Origin: Rhodoblastus sp.
Lineage (GTDB): Bacteria > Pseudomonadota > Alphaproteobacteria > Rhizobiales > Beijerinckiaceae
DNA: 64,000 nt
NCBI RefSeq assembly: GCF_019449565.1
Contig: NZ_JAGRPM010000013.1
Location: 84,673 to 148,672 of the forward strand
Direction of reading: 5' to 3'
Shown here piece after piece: positions 38,464 to 46,691 of the stretch. The stretch's first letter is position 1. Every line of letters starts with the position of its first letter. The translations under genes and the position numbers were made by a program. The notes under the pieces are model-generated. The model had not been told where the DNA came from and did not search any database. It saw only the letters and a program-made list of their open reading frames with translations.

Positions 38464-39738
38464 TCAGGCCTCTCTGGCGGCGGGGCGGCGAACCGGCGGG
38501 CGGGCGCGCATGAGCTTCGGCGTCGGGCCATGTGGCGTCACGCCTTCGCGCATGAGCGCGCGGCGCAGCGGACCGAAGGCCGAGAAAAAGGTCAGCGCGA
38601 AGGCGCGGGCGAAATCGACCGGCAGGGCGTGGATCAGCAGCGAGCGGTTGAGAATATCGACGCCATTGATGCGCAGGCCGATGTCGCGCGCGCGCTGGCG
38701 TTCATAGGTTTCCAGCGCGCGGGCGATCTCGTCCGGCTCGTCGAGGTTCACGCCCTCGAGGCAATCGACCAGATTGGCGATGTCGCGCAGGCTCAGGTTA
38801 AGCCCCTGCGCGCCGATCGGCGGGAACAGATGGGCGGATTCGCCGATCAGGGCCATGCGCGTTCCGGTGACGCGCGAGGTTTTCATCGCGCCCATCGGAA
38901 AGGCGCCGAGCGGGTCGTCGAGCCGGATGGAGCCAAGCAGGCCGTGCGATTCATCCTCGATTTCGGCGGCGAGCATGTTCGGGGGCAGGGCCTGAAGGCG
39001 CAGGGCGTCGCGCGGCGACACCAGCCAGACCAGGCTGGAGCGGTGCGGCGCGCCTTCGCGCCCGCGCAGCGGCACGAAGGTAAAGGGGCCGGAGCGTTTG
39101 TGGAACTCGGTCGAAATATTGTGATGCGGCTTGTCATGCGCCAGCAGCGCGGTCAAAGCGATCTGCGGATAGGACCAGGTCTGGACGGTGATTCCCGCGA
39201 TCTGGCGAGCCTGCGAGTTGCGGCCCTCGCCGGCGACGATGAATTGCGCCTCGATCCGCCCGCCCGACGCCAGCCGCGCGCGCGCGCCGGAGAAATTCAG
39301 CTCGAAGAAGTCGATCAGGTCCTCGATCAGCGTGATGGCGGGGTTTTCGCGCGCCGCCTGCGCCAGTTCCGCGACGAGGGCGTTGTTCTCGATATTCTCG
39401 CCAAAGGCGTCGAGGTCGATCTCGCGCGAGCGGAATTCCTTGGGCGAGGTCGGGAAGATCGAGCCTGTGTCGTCGATCATCCGAATCCCTTCCATGGGAG
39501 CGGCGTGAGCGGCGCAGCGCGGCCACAGGCCCAGCGCCCGATAGAAACGCAGCGAACCCTCGAACAGCGCCACCGTGCGCCCGGCGAGATGGGTCTCGAT
39601 CTTGCCGACGATCACGACCTTGCGGCCTTGCGCCGCGAAGGCGTGGGCGGCGGAGAGTCCAGCGGAGCCCGCCCCGGCGACGAGCACGTCGCATGCGATC
39701 ACATGCGGCTCCGCGTCTTTTGCGTTCGCCTGGCTCAT
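38464..39738 (-). CDS. UbiH/UbiF/COQ6-family FAD monooxygenase
   Basis: 424 residues. Flavin-binding N-terminus VLVAGAGSAGLSAAHAFAAQ, a middle motif with ARQIAG after IVAGEGRNSQ, and the FAD ribityl motif MALIGESAHLFPPIGAQGLN followed by LRDIANLVDCL. This family hydroxylates the aromatic ring during ubiquinone synthesis. Alphaproteobacteria use several paralogues (UbiH, UbiL, UbiF types) with differing regiospecificity, so the exact position cannot be assigned. It is the promoter-proximal gene of an operon with xth, and divergent from the thioredoxin-like gene. Confidence 0.92.
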   Translation of the reverse strand: MSQANAKDAEPHVIACDVLVAGAGSAGLSAAHAFAAQGRKVVIVGKIETHLAGRTVALFEGSLRFYRALGLWPRCAAHAAPMEGIRMIDDTGSIFPTSPKEFRSREIDLDAFGENIENNALVAELAQAARENPAITLIEDLIDFFELNFSGARARLASGGRIEAQFIVAGEGRNSQARQIAGITVQTWSYPQIALTALLAHDKPHHNISTEFHKRSGPFTFVPLRGREGAPHRSSLVWLVSPRDALRLQALPPNMLAAEIEDESHGLLGSIRLDDPLGAFPMGAMKTSRVTGTRMALIGESAHLFPPIGAQGLNLSLRDIANLVDCLEGVNLDEPDEIARALETYERQRARDIGLRINGVDILNRSLLIHALPVDFARAFALTFFSAFGPLRRALMREGVTPHGPTPKLMRARPPVRRPAAREA

Positions 39739-39863
39739 GATGCGTCCTCTCCTTAACCAGACTCACTTTAAGGCCCGCAGTTTTAGAACGGCAAGCCGCC
39801 TTTGGCGACAAGACGATTTGCCGCGCCAACGCGGCGTTAACGCCCATGCGCCAGAGTCCGCGC

Positions 39864-40436
39864 ATGAACACAGAAGACTACCCCGACACCAATCGCCGCG
39901 CGCTCTTGCTCGGCGCGGGCATTCTGGGCGCCGGCGCGGCCGGAGCCGGGCTTTGGCAGGCGCGCCGGCATGGCTTGTGGGAGCGGTTGCTCAACCCTTT
40001 CGCCGCCGATCATTTCGACCTGCCGGCTCTGGCGGGCCTGACCGACGCCTCCGGCGCGCCCATTCCGGGCTTTTCTTCCGCCGGGATCGCGGGGCAGGCC
40101 GTTTATGTCAACGCCTTCGCCTCATGGTGCCCCACCTGTCGCGAGGAGCATCCTGCCTTGATGGAATTCGCCCGATCCGGCGTGAAAATCTATGGCGTAG
40201 CTTCGCTCGACGAGCCTGCAAAGACGCTTGCCTTCCTGCGTGAGCAGGGAAATCCCTTCTTCAAGGTCGGCGTGGATCGCAAGGGCTATTTGTTCCGCGC
40301 GCTGGGCGCGCGCGGCGTCCCGGCGCATTTCGTATTCGCGCCAGCGCCGAAGCTGGCATTCGCGGCGCAAGGCCCGATGGATTACGCGCAATTGCGCGAG
40401 CGCATCGCGCCGCTCCTTGCCGTCCCCAAAGCGTGA
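39864..40436 (+). CDS. thioredoxin-like periplasmic protein (TlpA/CcmG type)
   Basis: 190 residues from ATG 39864 (an in-frame ATG at 39846 is an alternative). A positively charged start is followed by a membrane anchor (about 12-30, ALLLGAGILGAGAAGAGLW). The thioredoxin fold has the redox motif in ASWCPTCREEHPAL and the cis-proline region ARGVPAHFVF. This fits the DsbE/CcmG group that reduces apocytochrome c or related thiols in the periplasm. No cytochrome c maturation genes are adjacent, so the partner is unknown. Confidence 0.9.
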   Translation: MNTEDYPDTNRRALLLGAGILGAGAAGAGLWQARRHGLWERLLNPFAADHFDLPALAGLTDASGAPIPGFSSAGIAGQAVYVNAFASWCPTCREEHPALMEFARSGVKIYGVASLDEPAKTLAFLREQGNPFFKVGVDRKGYLFRALGARGVPAHFVFAPAPKLAFAAQGPMDYAQLRERIAPLLAVPKA

Positions 40437-40471
40437 TGCGCCGTAGCAGGGCGTCGGATCGTAAATGATAG

Positions 40472-40492
40472 CGGGGCGACCTGGTCGCCCCG
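40472..40492. terminator. convergent hairpin terminator
   Basis: CGGGGCGAC, loop CTG, GTCGCCCCG: a 9-bp perfect inverted repeat in the 61-bp gap between the convergent thioredoxin-like gene and the exported unknown protein. The T tracts on both sides are weak. Confidence 0.6.
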
Positions 40493-40497
40493 AAACT

Positions 40498-41037
40498 TCA
40501 TTTCACCGGCAACATCAGGTGCTCATATGGCGTATCCGGCCACATCACATAGGGCTTGGTCGGGTCCGGATCGAGCGTGCGCGGATAGCCTGGCATCGAC
40601 TTGGCGCTCACACCCAGGATCATGACATGCGGTCCGGTCTTGACCCAATGATTGTCCGGGGTCGGCGCCGGGGCTCCAGGCGCCGCATTGCTGGTCCCAT
40701 TGTCGCCGGCGAGCATATACATGAAGCCGATCTTGTCCGGCGGCGCCGCTTTGGTCATGAGCGCATGGACCCAGGCCATTCCGGCCGCATCCGTGCACAT
40801 TGGCACGCCGTCGGGCATGATCATGCAGGTCCATTCGTTGGAGCCCTTGTGCAGAACGCGCATGGAGGCGCCCTCCATGGCGGAGACGGTGGCCCCCTTG
40901 GCGACAGCCTCGGGCGCGGCCGTCATCGCTTTGGCGATATAATCCGCATCGCTCATTTTTTGCTGTTCCGCATGGACGGCGGTCGCGAGCGCGATCGTCG
41001 CGGCGGCTGCAAGAATTCCGCGCCATCCTGTCGTCAT
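40498..41037 (-). CDS. exported conserved protein of unknown function
   Basis: 179 residues from ATG 41037, which has GGGAGG upstream. A cleavable signal peptide is clear (about 1-24, ending AVHAEQ). The mature part contains GSNEWTCMIMPDGVPMCTD, DKIGFMYMLAGDNGTSN, WVKTGPHVMILG and PYVMWPDTPYEHLMLPV. I recognise this pattern from uncharacterised periplasmic proteins in several proteobacteria but know no function. Two cysteines might form a disulfide. It lies 51 bp downstream of a Tat-exported metallo-beta-lactamase-fold gene on the same strand, so the two may be co-transcribed. Confidence 0.8.
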   Translation of the reverse strand: MTTGWRGILAAAATIALATAVHAEQQKMSDADYIAKAMTAAPEAVAKGATVSAMEGASMRVLHKGSNEWTCMIMPDGVPMCTDAAGMAWVHALMTKAAPPDKIGFMYMLAGDNGTSNAAPGAPAPTPDNHWVKTGPHVMILGVSAKSMPGYPRTLDPDPTKPYVMWPDTPYEHLMLPVK

Positions 41038-41088
41038 GGTTTTTTTCCTCCCTTGATTTCCCCCTCGCAAAAACAAGTCGCGCGCCCG

Positions 41089-42231
41089 TCAAGCCGCGAA
41101 GACGAACTCCGTGCCCGTATAGCCACGCAGCAGCTTTGTCGGCATTTCCGCCTTCATGATTTCAAAGAACGGTTCGCCACTGCAATGCAGCGGGATGACG
41201 AAGTCGGGGTTCAGCGCGCCCAGAGCCTTGACGGTCTCGCGGAGGTAGTCCTCCTTGTGAGGCGCCAGATGGAAGCCACCGACGACAGCATGGACCTTTT
41301 CCACGCCCGAAGCCGCCTGCGCCTGCTTAACGACATTCACCACGCCCCGGTGGCTGCATGACGTCAGCACAATCAGGCCTCGCCCTTTGAGATTGAACGC
41401 CGTCCCGATTTCATGGCGGAACTGGTCGGGAATGACGCCCTTCTGCCGTTCTTCTTCGCTGAACTCTTCCGCGAAGCAGCCGAAAGCGCCGCTCCGGCCA
41501 ATCGTCATTGCGCTCGGCGAAAGAACTTTCTCGAAGGATGTCAGGTCGATCCGGCCTGTCGTGAACCCGTGATCGGCGACTTTCGCCGGTCCGGGGGAGG
41601 ACATGATCGACAATCTGGCGCTTTTCAGCGCATCGCGGTCGATGGCGCCGAAATCGCCCTTCATGGGAGGCGCGAGCCATTGGCGGGCGCAAAAGCACTC
41701 TTCGCCGCCGAAATAGAATGGAAGGTCCGGCTTCAGTTTGCCGCTCGTGGCTTGCAGGAATCCCGCGAGCCCGCCGAAATGGTCGTAATGGCCGTGCGAA
41801 AGGACGAGGGCGTCAATGGCGCCCGGATCGATGCCCAGAAGCTCCAGATTGTTGAGCAGCGTCTGTGGCGTATAGCCAAAATCCACGAGGACGTTTCTCT
41901 GTTGCGACCCGAGCATTGAGGACGCATGCATCGAGAGTCCGAACTCGCTCAGGATGGCCTTGCTGGGCGGATGATCGCCAACCGCGAAGCCAAAACGCTT
42001 GATCTCGACATTGCCGACCTTGGCGTTCTGCGCCGTCGCCATCTGATAGGAGTCGGTCACGATCCGCAGGACCAGTTGATCGATTTCGGGCGCGCCGCCC
42101 CGTAGTGGAGCCGCCAGCGCCCGCGATGCTCCCGAAAAGAGCAAGGATGTCAAAGCGCCGAATGAAAGGCTGGCGCCTCCTCGCATGACGTCGCGGCGAT
42201 CTGGAAATGACAGGTGATTGGAAAAAGCCAT
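41089..42231 (-). CDS. Tat-exported metallo-beta-lactamase-fold hydrolase
   Basis: 380 residues. A twin-arginine signal (DRRDVMRGGASLSFGAL, cleavage after SRALAA) precedes an MBL fold. Metal-binding motifs: ALVLSHGHYDHFGGLAGFL, TSCSHRGVVNVVKQA and IPLHCSGEPFF. The arrangement matches the COG1237 group related to dihydropterin-ribofuranosylaminobenzene phosphate synthases, here exported and therefore probably with another substrate. Export by Tat suggests folding with metal in the cytoplasm. It is followed by a small exported unknown protein. Confidence 0.87.
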   Translation of the reverse strand: MAFSNHLSFPDRRDVMRGGASLSFGALTSLLFSGASRALAAPLRGGAPEIDQLVLRIVTDSYQMATAQNAKVGNVEIKRFGFAVGDHPPSKAILSEFGLSMHASSMLGSQQRNVLVDFGYTPQTLLNNLELLGIDPGAIDALVLSHGHYDHFGGLAGFLQATSGKLKPDLPFYFGGEECFCARQWLAPPMKGDFGAIDRDALKSARLSIMSSPGPAKVADHGFTTGRIDLTSFEKVLSPSAMTIGRSGAFGCFAEEFSEEERQKGVIPDQFRHEIGTAFNLKGRGLIVLTSCSHRGVVNVVKQAQAASGVEKVHAVVGGFHLAPHKEDYLRETVKALGALNPDFVIPLHCSGEPFFEIMKAEMPTKLLRGYTGTEFVFAA

Positions 42232-42444
42232 AGCTCGCTCCCCTCACGCCTCTGCTGCCGGGAAGCGTCGAGATGGGTCGAAGTACGGAAGCGCCGAATT
42301 GCGTTTTGCGGCGCTTGTTGGGCCGCTGGCGCTTGGCAGGCCGCCGTTGAAGGCAAAAAGGCAATATCTGCGGGTTAACGCCTGCGGCGCCTGTTCGTTC
42401 CAGTCGAGGCCGCGCGCAGCGAGCAGCGAAGGGAATGAAAAAAT

Positions 42445-43119
42445 TCAGTCCCCGCGCGAGGCGATGGCGATTCTCGCCGGATTGCCGAGGCGCTTGTCGA
42501 GATAGAGTCCGACCTTGCCGATCAGGTCCTCGACCCGGTCCTCGAAGAAATGATTGGCGCCCTCGACGACCGCATGTTCGATCTGGATGCCCTTCTGGGT
42601 CTTCAGCTTCTCGATGAGGCCGGTGACTTCCTTGATCGGCGCGACGCGGTCCTGGTCGCCATGGACGAACAGCCCCGAGGAGGGGCAGGGCGCGAGGAAG
42701 CTGAAATCGAAGCGGTTAGCCGGCGGAGCGATGGAGATGAAGCCTTCGATTTCCGGCCGGCGCATCAGTAATTGCATGCCGATCCACGAGCCGAACGAAA
42801 CGCCCGCGATCCAGCAGGCGCGCGCCTCGGGGCTGATCGCCTGCGCCCAGTCGAGCGCGGCCGCCGCGTCGGACAATTCGCCCTGGCCGTGGTCAAACGC
42901 GCCTTGCGAGCGGCCCACGCCGCGAAAATTAAAGCGCAAAACGGAAAATCCGCGCTCGGCGAAGGCATAATAAAGCTGATAGACAATCTGATTATTCATC
43001 GTCCCGCCAAATTGCGGATGCGGATGAAGAATGATCGCGATCGGCGCCCCACGCTGCTTGGACGGATGGAAGCGCCCTTCGAGACGACCGGCGGGTCCGT
43101 TGAAAATAACCTCGGGCAT
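42445..43119 (-). CDS. alpha/beta hydrolase (COG2945 type)
   Basis: 224 residues. Motifs: AIILHPHPQFGGTMNNQIV, LRFNFRGVGRSQGAFDHG, the nucleophile elbow AGVSFGSWIGMQ (Ser in GxSxG), LFVHGDQDRVAP (Asp) and EGANHFFEDRV (His). This is a conserved small-hydrolase group found next to housekeeping genes in many proteobacteria; substrates are unknown. It is transcribed alone; the 213 bp upstream of it on the map side towards 42232 holds no recognisable gene. Confidence 0.9.
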   Translation of the reverse strand: MPEVIFNGPAGRLEGRFHPSKQRGAPIAIILHPHPQFGGTMNNQIVYQLYYAFAERGFSVLRFNFRGVGRSQGAFDHGQGELSDAAAALDWAQAISPEARACWIAGVSFGSWIGMQLLMRRPEIEGFISIAPPANRFDFSFLAPCPSSGLFVHGDQDRVAPIKEVTGLIEKLKTQKGIQIEHAVVEGANHFFEDRVEDLIGKVGLYLDKRLGNPARIAIASRGD

Positions 43120-43213
43120 GGGCTTGGTCTCGGATGAAGGACAAGAAGGGCCTTCTTAACGAAACGCGGGGTTGCAAAGCAAACTTTTTCGTCATTTTCT
43201 CGCGGAGCGTCTC

Positions 43214-43519
43214 GTGCTGCTTGTCTTTCGTATCTTCTGGCTGACGCTTTTCGCAGCCTTCGAGCATTTCTCGGACGGCCTCGCCTATCCGACGCTGGCC
43301 CTTGCGGCCCTGATCGGCTGGCGGGGATGGCGGCCCTGGTGGATGCTGCCGCTGATCGTGGCGCCCGCGATCTACGCCTCGGACCTTTATTCCCACGCCA
43401 GCGGGCCGGGCAAACTGCCCGGCGCCATGAGCAATATTGTGTTCCAGCTCGGCGCCTTCACGCTTCTGGCGCTGATCGGCTTCGCGATCGGCTGGCTGGT
43501 CCGGCGGCGGGGGACATGA
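43214..43519 (+). CDS. small integral membrane protein of unknown function
   Basis: 101 residues from GTG 43214, which has GGAG six bases upstream; a TTG at 43172 would add 14 residues. Three or four hydrophobic segments (VLLVFRIFWLTLFAAF, LALAALIGW, MLPLIVAPAIY and FQLGAFTLLALIGFAIGWLV) and a basic C-terminus RRRGT give an inner-membrane topology. I do not recognise a family. It is divergent from the hydrolase and convergent with the TetR gene. Confidence 0.68.
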   Translation: MLLVFRIFWLTLFAAFEHFSDGLAYPTLALAALIGWRGWRPWWMLPLIVAPAIYASDLYSHASGPGKLPGAMSNIVFQLGAFTLLALIGFAIGWLVRRRGT

Positions 43520-43552
43520 TCAGGCCTCTGCGGGAGCCTCGGGCGCCGGAGG

Positions 43553-44113
43553 CTATTTCCCGCGCGGCGCGCGTTTCTGGGCGAAAAGAGTGAAAACGGC
43601 GTCGAGCGCCGCCTTCGACCGGGCTTCCCCATTGGTTCGGCCCGTCGCAAGGTGGGTGACGGAAAGGCCGATAAAGAGCGCGTGCAGAATGTCGGCATGC
43701 GCGGGGATCGGCTTCAGGCCCAGTTTTGACAACAGCGCCATCAGCAGGCCGATCGAGCCGTCCGCAAGTGTATTGAACAGCGCGCGGACGTCGGGCTCCT
43801 GCTCGGCGGCTTCGCATAGAGCCAGCAGCACACGCGTGTTTTCATGCCGGGCTGTTCCGCATGCGATAACATCGGCGGCGTCTTCCCGCGTGACGATGCG
43901 TTGGGCCATCGCCTGGGCGTTGGCGGCCTGAATCTCGGTCGCGGCGCGGGCGACCGCGACGAGGAGATCGGTCCGGGTCGGGTAATAATAAGTCAGATGG
44001 CTTTGACGAAGGCCTGTTCGCGCGGCGATTCGCGGTTGGGTGAACCCTTGCAGGCCCTCCTCGGCAAGGATGGCGAGGCCCGCGTCAATGATCTGTTTCC
44101 GCCGATCTTCCAC
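43553..44113 (-). CDS. TetR-family transcriptional regulator
   Basis: 186 residues. The N-terminal helix-turn-helix is clear: RRKQIIDAGLAILAEEGLQG and RIAARTGLRQSHLTYYYPTR. The C-terminal ligand-binding region is all-helical and lacks recognisable ligand residues. The gene lies 23 bp downstream of an HXXEE membrane protein gene on the same strand, and a perfect palindrome lies upstream of that pair. It probably represses its own operon. Confidence 0.92.
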   Translation of the reverse strand: MEDRRKQIIDAGLAILAEEGLQGFTQPRIAARTGLRQSHLTYYYPTRTDLLVAVARAATEIQAANAQAMAQRIVTREDAADVIACGTARHENTRVLLALCEAAEQEPDVRALFNTLADGSIGLLMALLSKLGLKPIPAHADILHALFIGLSVTHLATGRTNGEARSKAALDAVFTLFAQKRAPRGK

Positions 44114-44136
44114 ATCCGCTCTCCACGACAGTCAGT

Positions 44137-44607
44137 TCAGGCCTGCCGAAAATAGGGCCAAGACTTCACCTTGAGCATGACGATGGGGAAGGCAAGCGTT
44201 GCGCCGCCGATCACGAGGCCGAGGACAAGATCGCTTAAGGTGGCGACGCCGGTGGTCCATGCAGTCCAGTAGGTCGCGATGCTGAGGGGCAGGAACAACA
44301 AGACGCCTGTGACCACGCCGGGCGAAAAACGCCCCCCCGTACGGATCACCGGCGTCACGTGCATCAGAACGGCATTGATGAATTGGAGACCCGAGAAGCC
44401 CAGGACCGCGAGGGGGAGCGTCGGCGCCAGCATGGCTTGCGCGATGCCGAGAGCGATCACGACGCAATTTGTCACATAGAAATCATTCCACTCGGTCGGA
44501 AGGCCGAGGACGTTGCGCGACCAGTTGAGCCAGTCGAGCGCGTATTCTTCGAGGATATGCATCGCGTAAGCCGCCATGCCCAGCCAGGCGAGGGTCGTCA
44601 TCGTCAT
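44137..44607 (-). CDS. HXXEE-domain membrane protein
   Basis: 156 residues from ATG 44607, with GGGAGA upstream. The family signature is MHILEEYALDW (His-x-x-Glu-Glu) in the first helix, with further hydrophobic segments (VVIALGIAQAMLAPTLPLAVL; GVVTGVLLFLPLSIATYW; LVLGLVIGGATLAFPIVML). HXXEE proteins are small integral membrane proteins whose conserved His/Glu residues suggest metal binding or catalysis; function is unknown. It is first in an operon with a TetR regulator, which suggests inducible expression. The longer open frame upstream overlaps the operator and is rejected. Confidence 0.85.
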   Translation of the reverse strand: MTMTTLAWLGMAAYAMHILEEYALDWLNWSRNVLGLPTEWNDFYVTNCVVIALGIAQAMLAPTLPLAVLGFSGLQFINAVLMHVTPVIRTGGRFSPGVVTGVLLFLPLSIATYWTAWTTGVATLSDLVLGLVIGGATLAFPIVMLKVKSWPYFRQA

Positions 44608-44656
44608 ATCGTTTCTCCCGGCGTGTGCGCCATTGCCTGATGTTGAGTATTTAGTA

Positions 44657-44672
44657 TTGGTAGTTATACCAA
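44657..44672. promoter_or_regulatory. candidate TetR operator palindrome
   Basis: TTGGTA GTTA TACCAA, a perfect 16-bp inverted repeat, lies about 50 bp upstream of the HXXEE start codon in the gap towards the dihydroorotase homologue. TetR proteins typically bind such palindromes over promoters. The assignment to the adjacent regulator is inference. Confidence 0.6.
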
Positions 44673-44766
44673 CCAAAAAATCGCATCAACCGGAAAATCA
44701 CGCGTTGTGCGTCGAATTCGCTCTGACCTGCATTGCCCCGCCACGCGCCGCGCGCTATCCAAAACC

Positions 44767-46092
44767 ATGGTTGAGACAAAGCCCCATCCGCCCCTGGCCT
44801 TCGTCAATGCGCGCCTGATCGATCCCGAAAGCGGCGCCGAGACGCGCGGCGGCGTGCTGGTCGAGGACGGCGGGATCAAGGTTTTCGGCGCGGAGATCGC
44901 GGCCGCGAACCTGCCGCGCGAGATCGCCGTGATCGATTGCGGCGGCGATGTCGTCTGCCCCGGCCTGATCGACCTGCGCGCCTTCGTCGGCGAGCCCGGC
45001 GCCGAACATCGCGAATCCATCGCCACGGCCACGGCGGCCGCGGCGGTCGGCGGCGTCACCACGCTCGTCGCCAGCCCGGAGACCAGCCCCCCGGTGGACG
45101 ATCCGGCGGTCGTGGATTTTCTCAAGCGCCGCGCCCGCGACCATGGCAGGGTGCGGGTGCTGCCCATGGCCGCCATCTCCAAGGGGCTGGAAGGGCAGGA
45201 GATCGCCGAATTCGGCCTGTTGCGCGAGGCGGGCGCCGCCGGTTTCACCGACGGTTCGCGCTCGATCCGCAACAGCCAGGCCCTGCGCCGCGCCATGACC
45301 TATGCGCGCGATTTCGACGCCCTCATCGTCCATTTTCCGGAAGACCGCGACCTCGCCGGCTCCGGCGTGATGAACGCGGGCGAGCTGGCGACCCGGCTCG
45401 GCCTTTCCGGCGTGCCGCGCGAAGCCGAGGCCATCGCGCTCGACCGCGACATCCGTCTGGTCCGCATGACCGGCGCGCGCTATTGCGCCGCGCCCATTTC
45501 CACCACGCTGGCGCTGGAGGTCATCGCCAAGGCCAAGGCCGAAGGCCTGCCGGTGTCCTGCGGCGTCACCATCAATCATCTAACGCTGAACGAGAACGAC
45601 ATCGGCTCCTATCGCACCTTCCTCAAGCTCAAGCCGCCGCTGCGGCGCGAGGAAGAGCGGCTGGCGCTGGTCGAGGCGGTCGCCAGCGGGCTGATCGACG
45701 TGATCTTCTCGGACCATAATCCGCAGGACGTCGAGACCAAGCGCCTGCCCTTCGGCGAGGCGGATTTCGGCGCCGTGGGGCTGGAGACCCTGCTGTCGGC
45801 CGGGCTACGGCTGGTCCATGCCGGACAGGTTCCGCTCGCCAACCTGCTGCGCGCCATGACGACCCGGCCGGCCGATATCCTGCGGCTGGAGCAGGGGCGG
45901 CTGAAGCGCGGCGCGCCCGCCGACCTCATCCGCTTCGACCCGGACGAGCCCTATGTGCTAGACAAGGCCAATCTGAAATCGCGCAGCAAGAACACGCCCT
46001 TCGACGAGGCTCGACTGCAGGGCGTGGTCAAGGCCACCATGGTCGGCGGCCATATCGTCCATGGCGTGGTCGAAATGATGGAGCGCGCGTGA
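44767..46092 (+). CDS. dihydroorotase homologue lacking the metal-binding HxH (PyrC'-like)
   Basis: 441 residues of the amidohydrolase superfamily, closest to the type I dihydroorotase group. The canonical D-x-H-x-H motif is replaced by Asp69-Leu-Arg71-Ala-Phe73 ([16 protein letters not shown]), so both early metal ligands are missing. [12 protein letters not shown] and the C-terminal RTKNTPF-like region ([13 protein letters not shown]) are retained. Such proteins in pseudomonads are catalytically inactive PyrC' subunits that assemble with aspartate carbamoyltransferase. In this lineage pyrB is expected just upstream, but here the neighbours are the HXXEE/TetR operon. Stop overlaps plsY (TGATG). 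Confidence 0.88.
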   Translation: MVETKPHPPLAFVNARLIDPESGAETRGGVLVEDGGIKVFGAEIAAANLPREIAVIDCGGDVVCPGLIDLRAFVGEPGAEHRESIATATAAAAVGGVTTLVASPETSPPVDDPAVVDFLKRRARDHGRVRVLPMAAISKGLEGQEIAEFGLLREAGAAGFTDGSRSIRNSQALRRAMTYARDFDALIVHFPEDRDLAGSGVMNAGELATRLGLSGVPREAEAIALDRDIRLVRMTGARYCAAPISTTLALEVIAKAKAEGLPVSCGVTINHLTLNENDIGSYRTFLKLKPPLRREEERLALVEAVASGLIDVIFSDHNPQDVETKRLPFGEADFGAVGLETLLSAGLRLVHAGQVPLANLLRAMTTRPADILRLEQGRLKRGAPADLIRFDPDEPYVLDKANLKSRSKNTPFDEARLQGVVKATMVGGHIVHGVVEMMERA

Positions 46093-46691
46093 TGGTCTTG
46101 CCTTCCCTGCAACTCGGGCTTGCCGCCCTCGTCGTCGGCTACGGCTTCGGCTCGATCCCCTTCGGCCTGCTGCTGACCAAGGCGGCCGGCCTTGGCGATG
46201 TGCGCTCGATCGGCTCCGGCAATATTGGCGCGACCAATGTGCTGCGCACCGGCCGCAAGGACATTGCGGCGGCCACCTTGCTGCTCGACGCGCTCAAGGC
46301 CACTGCCGCCGCGCTGATCATGTCCGCCTTTTCGCCGGAGGCCGGCGCTTTGGCGGGTTTCGGCGCCTTTCTCGGGCATATTTTCCCGGTCTGGCTGAAG
46401 TTCAAGGGCGGCAAGGGCGTCGCGACCTTTCTGGGCAGCCTTCTGGGAATCGCCTCGCCCGCGGGTCTGGCTTTCATCGCCATCTGGCTCTCAGTCGCGT
46501 TCCTGTCGCGTTACTCCTCGCTCGCCGCTCTGGTCGCCAGCGCCGCGTCGCCTTTCGTGCTTTTTGCGATGGGCCTGCCGGGTCAGGCCCTGCTGCTTGG
46601 CGTCATGGCCGCGATCCTGTGGTGGAAGCACAAGGAAAACATCGCCCGCCTGTTCGACGGGACGGAGGGAAAGATCGGCCAGAAATCATGA
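46092..46691 (+). CDS. plsY: glycerol-3-phosphate acyltransferase PlsY
   Basis: 199 residues, about five membrane spans. Motifs: [18 protein letters not shown], the acyl-phosphate-binding [13 protein letters not shown], and [21 protein letters not shown]. It transfers an acyl group from acyl-phosphate to glycerol-3-phosphate at the start of phospholipid synthesis. ATG 46092 shares a base with the upstream stop; an in-frame GTG precedes it. Stop overlaps dprA (ATGA). The pyrC'-plsY-dprA order is conserved in Hyphomicrobiales. Confidence 0.95.
   Translation: MVLPSLQLGLAALVVGYGFGSIPFGLLLTKAAGLGDVRSIGSGNIGATNVLRTGRKDIAAATLLLDALKATAAALIMSAFSPEAGALAGFGAFLGHIFPVWLKFKGGKGVATFLGSLLGIASPAGLAFIAIWLSVAFLSRYSSLAALVASAASPFVLFAMGLPGQALLLGVMAAILWWKHKENIARLFDGTEGKIGQKS

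Noticed and set aside
37711..39756. 681-codon plus-strand frame opposite xth and the Ubi hydroxylase
   Set aside because: Both genes on the minus strand are complete with catalytic motifs; the plus frame has none.
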